Origin: Actinomortierella ambigua
Lineage: Eukaryota; Mortierellomycota; Mortierellomycetes; Mortierellales; Mortierellaceae
Assembly (NCBI GenBank): GCA_016098155.1
Contig: JAAAJB010000075.1
Coordinates: forward strand, 1 to 64,000
Direction of reading: 5' to 3'
Length of the DNA: 64,000 nt
Within the stretch, counting starts at the first letter, position 1. Every line of letters starts with the position of its first letter. A program made the translations under genes and the position numbers. This document shows, in pieces, positions 58,534-64,000 of the stretch. A model generated the notes under the pieces. It ran no database searches and was not told the origin of the DNA. It saw nothing but the letters and a program-made list of their open reading frames with translations.

Positions 58534-60402
58534 ATGATGGCAATGGCAACGCCACCGCCGCGCGAAACTGTTTCGCCAGAGCTGAATAGAATGGTCCACA
58601 GCTATGACCCGAGCCCAGACTCTTCGACAGCCCTGCTTACTGTCCACAGACCCAAGCAAACCAGCTCCTACGACCGAAACGCGCTTGTAGACCCTGTCCA
58701 GAGAGATGGTAGTCCAGACGATCCTAGCGCCATCCCTCTTCATAACACTCGCTACGCCACGGGCGAACTTAATGGTAGGTCGCCAAGAGCTCGCGCTAGC
58801 CACGGTCGCCAGACTTCAGAAGCTCTTAGTTCTGCCGCAAGCCCTGGTGCCAGCACAACTGCCTCGACTTCTAGCGACAGTCGTGTGGGTAGGTCGATGT
58901 CTCTTTTCCGTTCCAAGTCCCGTCGCCATACTCATTCCAAGGTGGTTACGCAGAGCACTCTTCCTCCAGTGCCACAGCTACCCATTCCGCAACACACGGG
59001 CAAGGATACCTCGCGATTCCTCACCCTAGACGATGTGATTCTCATCCGCATATGCCGCTACTTTGATATCGATAACCTCCTCAAGTTTGCGCATGTGTCG
59101 CAACGCTGTCGTGCTATGACTGCCAGGTCGCTACAATTGATCCTGCAGCGGACGGTGCTGAAGGCAACGCTGTGTCAGGAGCGAAAGGCCTTATTCTCAC
59201 TCGAGTTTATCTTTCAGCACATGGACCCTTCGTCGCTGTGTGCAGTCTTCCGCGCGTCGCAACTCAAGTCTCGACGATACTTTGAAAATTCGGCTCTTGC
59301 GCGTCCACAGGTCCAGGCCTTGACTTTGGTCACACCAGATGGGCTTCACCACCCTTTGTTCACACTGGCAGGATTTCATCCAGAGTCCATGACAGGACGG
59401 GACGTGGATCGGGCCGCCACGTTGCTCTCTCGCCCTTTCCAGCTCGACATCAAGGACAAGGGTTTTTATCGCGTTTCCTCTTCCACGTCGTTTATGATCG
59501 ATACCCCTTTCTTCCCGGCGCAACCTTTGCTGGACCGGCTGACACCGTTTGCGCTCGACTCTCACGCGGGGCATGCGCAGCCAGTGTGGGAGATGATTTA
59601 CAAGGTCGACCGACAACTCCCTAATTACCCAGCGCGTATGCAGCAGCACCAGGAAAAATTGCAGAGTGCGCGCCTCAATAGCCATGGTGGAAGTGGTACG
59701 CTACCAGCGATGCCTTCGTCTCCAACACGCAGTATCGCCTCCATCCAGTCAAGAACTTCAATCTCTTCAGACGGGCCAGTACCGGCCTCGCCCACAACGC
59801 CCAAGAAGCGAAGCCCATTGAGTCGCAAGATGGCTGATGCCACAGCACCTTTGTCGTCACCTGGTTCGAATGGATCGGGACCTTTTGTGGCTTCCGGCTT
59901 GCCTTCGGTCACCAAGCCCTTCGCCCCCTTGCCAGACATTCAAACAGGACCCAGCCTGCACGCTGTCGTACCTGCGGTCAAGGATGACGGCGCCAAGCTT
60001 GGGCGCCGACCCACGGTCGTCCGACCACCTCCAGAGGGCTGGGGCCCCTTGCCGCCTGTTGCCCCACCGATGCTTCCCAACCTGTCTCATCAACTTGGTA
60101 CACGCACCGTTCCTGGAGGAGGAGTAGTAGGAGGAGGAGGAGGAGCAGCCTCGGTGGTGCCTTTAGCCCATGGAGGCTTGTGTACTTCTTCGGTAACACC
60201 ATTGTCAGGCTCGCATATGCCATTGGAGCCGTCATGCTTGGAGCCAGAGTTGGCGGAGGAGACGGAGCGCTTCTTGACGCTACTATTCATTCAATTCCCG
60301 ATCCAGACACTCTTCCCGCATGTGGCGATGCATGCGCCCAAGAAGTATACAGGTGGACTTGTTGGCAAGATTGGACGGTCGCTGACGCTCAAGAAGCATT
60401 AA
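58534..60402 (+). CDS. F-box-like protein, 622 aa
   Basis: Single exon from ATG 58534 (MMAMATPPPRETV); the frame is open upstream but without an ATG. Residues about 161-197 fit an F-box (LTLDDVILIRICRYFDI, then LLKFAHVSQRCRAM), the Skp1-binding module of SCF ubiquitin ligases. This is followed by a conserved-looking region (VLKATLCQERKALFSLEFIF, LARPQVQALTLVTPDG, FYRVSSSTSFMIDTPFFP) with no repeats such as LRR or WD40, so the substrate-binding mode is unknown. The N-terminal 150 and the middle 450-560 residues are serine/proline-rich. The C-terminus is basic (HAPKKYTGGLVGKIGRSLTLK). Intronless, unlike most neighbours. Confidence 0.82.
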   Translation: MMAMATPPPRETVSPELNRMVHSYDPSPDSSTALLTVHRPKQTSSYDRNALVDPVQRDGSPDDPSAIPLHNTRYATGELNGRSPRARASHGRQTSEALSSAASPGASTTASTSSDSRVGRSMSLFRSKSRRHTHSKVVTQSTLPPVPQLPIPQHTGKDTSRFLTLDDVILIRICRYFDIDNLLKFAHVSQRCRAMTARSLQLILQRTVLKATLCQERKALFSLEFIFQHMDPSSLCAVFRASQLKSRRYFENSALARPQVQALTLVTPDGLHHPLFTLAGFHPESMTGRDVDRAATLLSRPFQLDIKDKGFYRVSSSTSFMIDTPFFPAQPLLDRLTPFALDSHAGHAQPVWEMIYKVDRQLPNYPARMQQHQEKLQSARLNSHGGSGTLPAMPSSPTRSIASIQSRTSISSDGPVPASPTTPKKRSPLSRKMADATAPLSSPGSNGSGPFVASGLPSVTKPFAPLPDIQTGPSLHAVVPAVKDDGAKLGRRPTVVRPPPEGWGPLPPVAPPMLPNLSHQLGTRTVPGGGVVGGGGGAASVVPLAHGGLCTSSVTPLSGSHMPLEPSCLEPELAEETERFLTLLFIQFPIQTLFPHVAMHAPKKYTGGLVGKIGRSLTLKKH

Positions 60403-61256
60403 GGCTTTGACAATGCTATCACACACACAAAAAAAGACGTAGGCTTGTTTTTTGATGCAATGTAATGGATTTTCCTTGCACCTTCGATATCCGTTGAACC
60501 CCACCAACTTGTAATCTCGATCAAAACATAGCTCATTGGTGGAACTACCAAATAGGAGAAGCTTGAACAATAAAAGGCTTTATAAACATAACTATTTCTA
60601 TATTGCGAAATGCCCTGGGTATTTCCTTCGAACGAAATATAACGGGTGGTCTCTGTCGTGAAAAGATGTGCTCAAGTGATGGACAGCATTGGTCCTGATG
60701 AGACCATAATCAGAATAGAGGTGATGGAGGTAACAGGAAACCCTTCACATAGGACATAAGCTAGTAGGAATGTATGGTGGATGAACCACGTTCCCAAGTC
60801 TGCGTGCCCCCTCACCCGACCTTCTGAGACCGTGCCGATAGAATATCATGCAACTGCCTCGGGACCTTGAAGGTGGACTCATGGAAATATTTGCCAATCA
60901 TCCAATCTCCCATAGACGCCAACACGTATGCCAGATAATGTTCTGAGGAGTGACATTGACACGGCGTTCTTTGTTGTTTCGTCGAGTTGTCGAATCGATT
61001 CCTATGACCTTGCCAGTGATAATGTACGTTCCTGGTACTGCATTCGCCAGCACACGGGTGCCACTCTAGGCGTTTTTCATCCACCAATCTTCTGAAATAA
61101 TCAATTCCAACACGAAAGGTGAAGGGTAAACAGGCTGTCCCGAGATGGCATTAGAGCATCTCAGTCACTGCAGTAGGCAAAGTGAAGTCCCAAGGCGTGA
61201 AAGGTAGGGCATAGAAATTTGTACAACGCCGTGCAGAACTAACAAACTTGCAGAGA
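60403..61256. other. F-box 3' flank, no supported gene
   Basis: A polyadenylation-like AATAAA lies at 60569-60574. A minus-strand frame at 60812-61087 is rich in histidine and cysteine (KRLEWHPCAGECSTRN), which is curious but has no recognised pattern or splice partner. Confidence 0.4.
60569..60574 (+). terminator. Polyadenylation-like signal of F-box gene
   Basis: AATAAA, 167 bases after the F-box gene stop codon. Confidence 0.45.
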
Positions 61257-61644
61257 ATGAAGCACATGCTAGCTCGCCACGCAGCAGTATACAATGGCAC
61301 TCTCCAGATCGCGCGGTCAGCTTTCCGACACGCTGACAATATCCTGCTCTCGGGTGATGTCTTTCAAGGTCTCAAGGTACGCTGCGGCTTCTGTTGAATA
61401 GGTTGCAAAGGGAGGGGGGGGGAGAAAACGGATTCGGTATACCCATTCTGGAGGTCGATCATGTATTTGTGAATAGGACTAAATGCATGAAAAGTAACAT
61501 TGAATACAACACGCATTTCCTCTGACAAACATGTCACTGGTAGTAAAATCACTTACTGATCAACAGTTATGGCCCAGCCTGAAGAAGGACGCCTCCACTA
61601 CAGTTCCCGATTTTCGACGCCACTTTGGGCCGACGGTGGAATAG
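61257..61644 (+). CDS. Possible small two-exon gene, 65 aa
   Basis: Exon 61257-61376 (MKHMLARHAAVYNGTLQIAR, ending VFQGLK) stops at an AAG|GTACGC donor and joins in phase 0, through a CAACAG acceptor, to 61567-61644 (LWPSLKKDASTTVPDFRRHF, ending in TAG). Both halves look protein-like, and the join is clean. The start may be false: an acceptor (CTAAC then TTGCAG) lies directly before the ATG, so this may be the 3' end of a longer or decayed gene whose upstream exons are out of frame. Family unknown. Confidence 0.4.
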
Positions 61645-62222
61645 CGTCGTTGGAGTGAGCCCCGAGCTGTCTCAGTGAACTATCCGACGAAGACCGAAAT
61701 TAACTTGTTCAGCGATAGAGCCCTGTCTACACCGGTAGTTGCCTTAAACTTGAGTAGACTCTCGCTGGGGCCCATCGCTTGAGCCGGGTAACTGACCTAG
61801 CTAATACCTACGACCAGCGGGTTGCCTGGTGAGTCAAGTGGGGTGGAGGTTAGGGAAAACAGTTTTTCGAAAGTGCTTTGGCCTTTTATAATCGGCGCAA
61901 GCACCTGGCCCTCTGTATTTCATCACCAAGAGGTGATATTGGTAGTGAGCTTGATATGTTACCTTCAGTCAGATCCATGATGGAAGAAGTTACAAGCTCG
62001 AAAGTCGATATGCGTGATAGGCTCAGGCTCCCTTTCAACAGGAGAACTCGGAACTCATCTCGACATCGACCCACATCACTCGTGGGCTGTTGAATATTTC
62101 TGAAATTGGCATCTCGGCCGACAAATGCCATATAGCAGCTATACAGCTTTTCAAAGCTGGCGTGGCTATGTGTGTCGGTGGCGGCGAATTCCTTGAACGA
62201 AATATGTCCAACGAAAAAAAAA
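61645..62222. other. No supported gene
   Basis: A minus-strand frame at about 61886-62242 (KEFAATDTHSHASFEKLYSC) is weakly protein-like and runs into the duplicated segment. It has no motif. Confidence 0.4.
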
Positions 62223-62540
62223 AGTTCCCCACTCTGCTCCATACTTGAGAGGCATCAGATACGCGACAGTGAACATAACCAGTTGCAGAGAAACTCCTGG
62301 CAGAGGCTGAAAGTCCGCACCCGTATTGGTGAACAGCCTGTATGGCTGCTGACCCCACCCTCAAAAGCACGAAAGGAACAAAAGAAAGAAAAAAAGAAAA
62401 AAACCGTTCCCCCGCTCTGCTTCATACTTGCTTGAGAGGCATCAGATACGCGACAATGAACATAGCCAGTTGCAGAGAAACAGCTAACACAGCTACTGAC
62501 CCTACCCTCACAAGCACGAAAGGAACAAAGAAAAATAGTC
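62223..62540. repeat. Diverged tandem duplication, about 160-base units
   Basis: Two copies, about 62223-62402 and 62405-62540, share blocks such as GAGGCATCAGATACGCGACA, CCAGTTGCAGAGAAAC and AAGCACGAAAGGAACAAA in the same order, with small indels and substitutions. The second copy is shorter by about 40 bases between the last two blocks. It could be a decayed duplicated exon or a tandem repeat remnant. Confidence 0.75.
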
Positions 62541-62843
62541 TCTCCACTTTGCCACGATTGTGGAGGTGTGAAGCGCGTCCAACTGACTACCATCATTTCA
62601 AGTAATAACAAACATCGTAGGAGAGGACGAGTAAGCACTATATGAAAGAGAACTTAGTACCTTCAAGCACCTAACTAAGCACGTAACTCGATGACATTAT
62701 GACAGACGGAGGAGAATGGAGCCTGAACAGCATCATTAGAATTTCTCAACAGAAGTTTAGTGGCAATCGGTGGAACGCGGTCACTAAGCAGCCGGGGTGA
62801 GTTGTTGTGCAGCTTCTTTCACCCTCATGCACCTTTTTGCACC
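62541..62843. promoter_or_regulatory. E2 gene upstream region
   Basis: About 300 bases before the E2 ATG; no clear core element. Confidence 0.35.
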
Positions 62844-63979
<1,136 letters not shown>

Positions 63980-64000
63980 AAGGGTGGGAGAGGAGAGAAA

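Overview
The window is nuclear DNA of a fungus. Its genes are split by many short spliceosomal introns (about 53 modelled, mostly 80-150 nt, GTAAGT/GTATGT donors, T-rich TAG/CAG acceptors), GC content is moderate, and intergenic DNA is pyrimidine- or purine-rich. The gene set (dynein light intermediate chain, PAS kinase, FAT1-type acyl-CoA synthetase, mannose-6-phosphate-receptor-like protein, trimethyllysine dioxygenase, UBE2T-like E2, NDUFS5) and the transposon relics suggest an early-diverging, oil-rich lineage such as Mortierellomycota. That placement is inference; no marker settles it. There is no bacterial-style operon, CRISPR array, rRNA or tRNA that I could support.

Layout. 1-4.7 kb: an open frame running off the left edge, a poorly resolved membrane-protein candidate, and a decayed PIF1/Helitron-type helicase. 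4.9-19.9 kb: RRM protein (+), dynein light intermediate chain (-), a membrane-anchored coiled-coil protein (-) head to head with an MRH-domain receptor (+), a ubiquitin-fold candidate (-), and a 138-aa orphan (+). 21.2-28 kb: FAT1 (+), a Helitron Rep-domain relic, a RING E3 (-) head to head with FKBP12 (+). 28.4-34.5 kb: two tandem MFS transporters (-), one with two introns and one with none, with a decayed XPG/Rad2-like nuclease between them. 35.6-41.1 kb: ribosomal proteins eL13 (-) and uS9 (+) diverging across about 2 kb, then NDUFS5 (+). 41.3-50.1 kb: REX3-type exonuclease (-) and PAS kinase (+), divergent. 51.1-57.0 kb: UDP-glucose 4-epimerase (+), a 74-aa unknown (-), CWC21 (+), trimethyllysine dioxygenase (-). 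58.5-64 kb: F-box protein (+), a small spliced frame, a decayed duplicated segment, and a UBE2T-like E2 (+).

How the genes relate. This is an ordinary housekeeping neighbourhood and the genes do not form one pathway. Loose themes are fatty-acid handling (FAT1 activates very-long-chain fatty acids; trimethyllysine dioxygenase starts carnitine synthesis), glycogen/UDP-sugar metabolism (epimerase, and PAS kinase as a known regulator of it in yeast), and ubiquitin signalling (RING, F-box, E2). Gene pairs are often head to head with short shared promoters. Exon coordinates were read by eye from splice consensus, family alignment from memory and frame continuity; every spliced model listed as confident has a total length divisible by three.

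I found no convincing new multi-gene system. The most interesting items are the three mobile or decayed elements, the intron-containing/intronless MFS pair around one of them, the very small coding exons in FAT1 and FKBP12, two GC-AG introns, and several small conserved-looking proteins without a known family.
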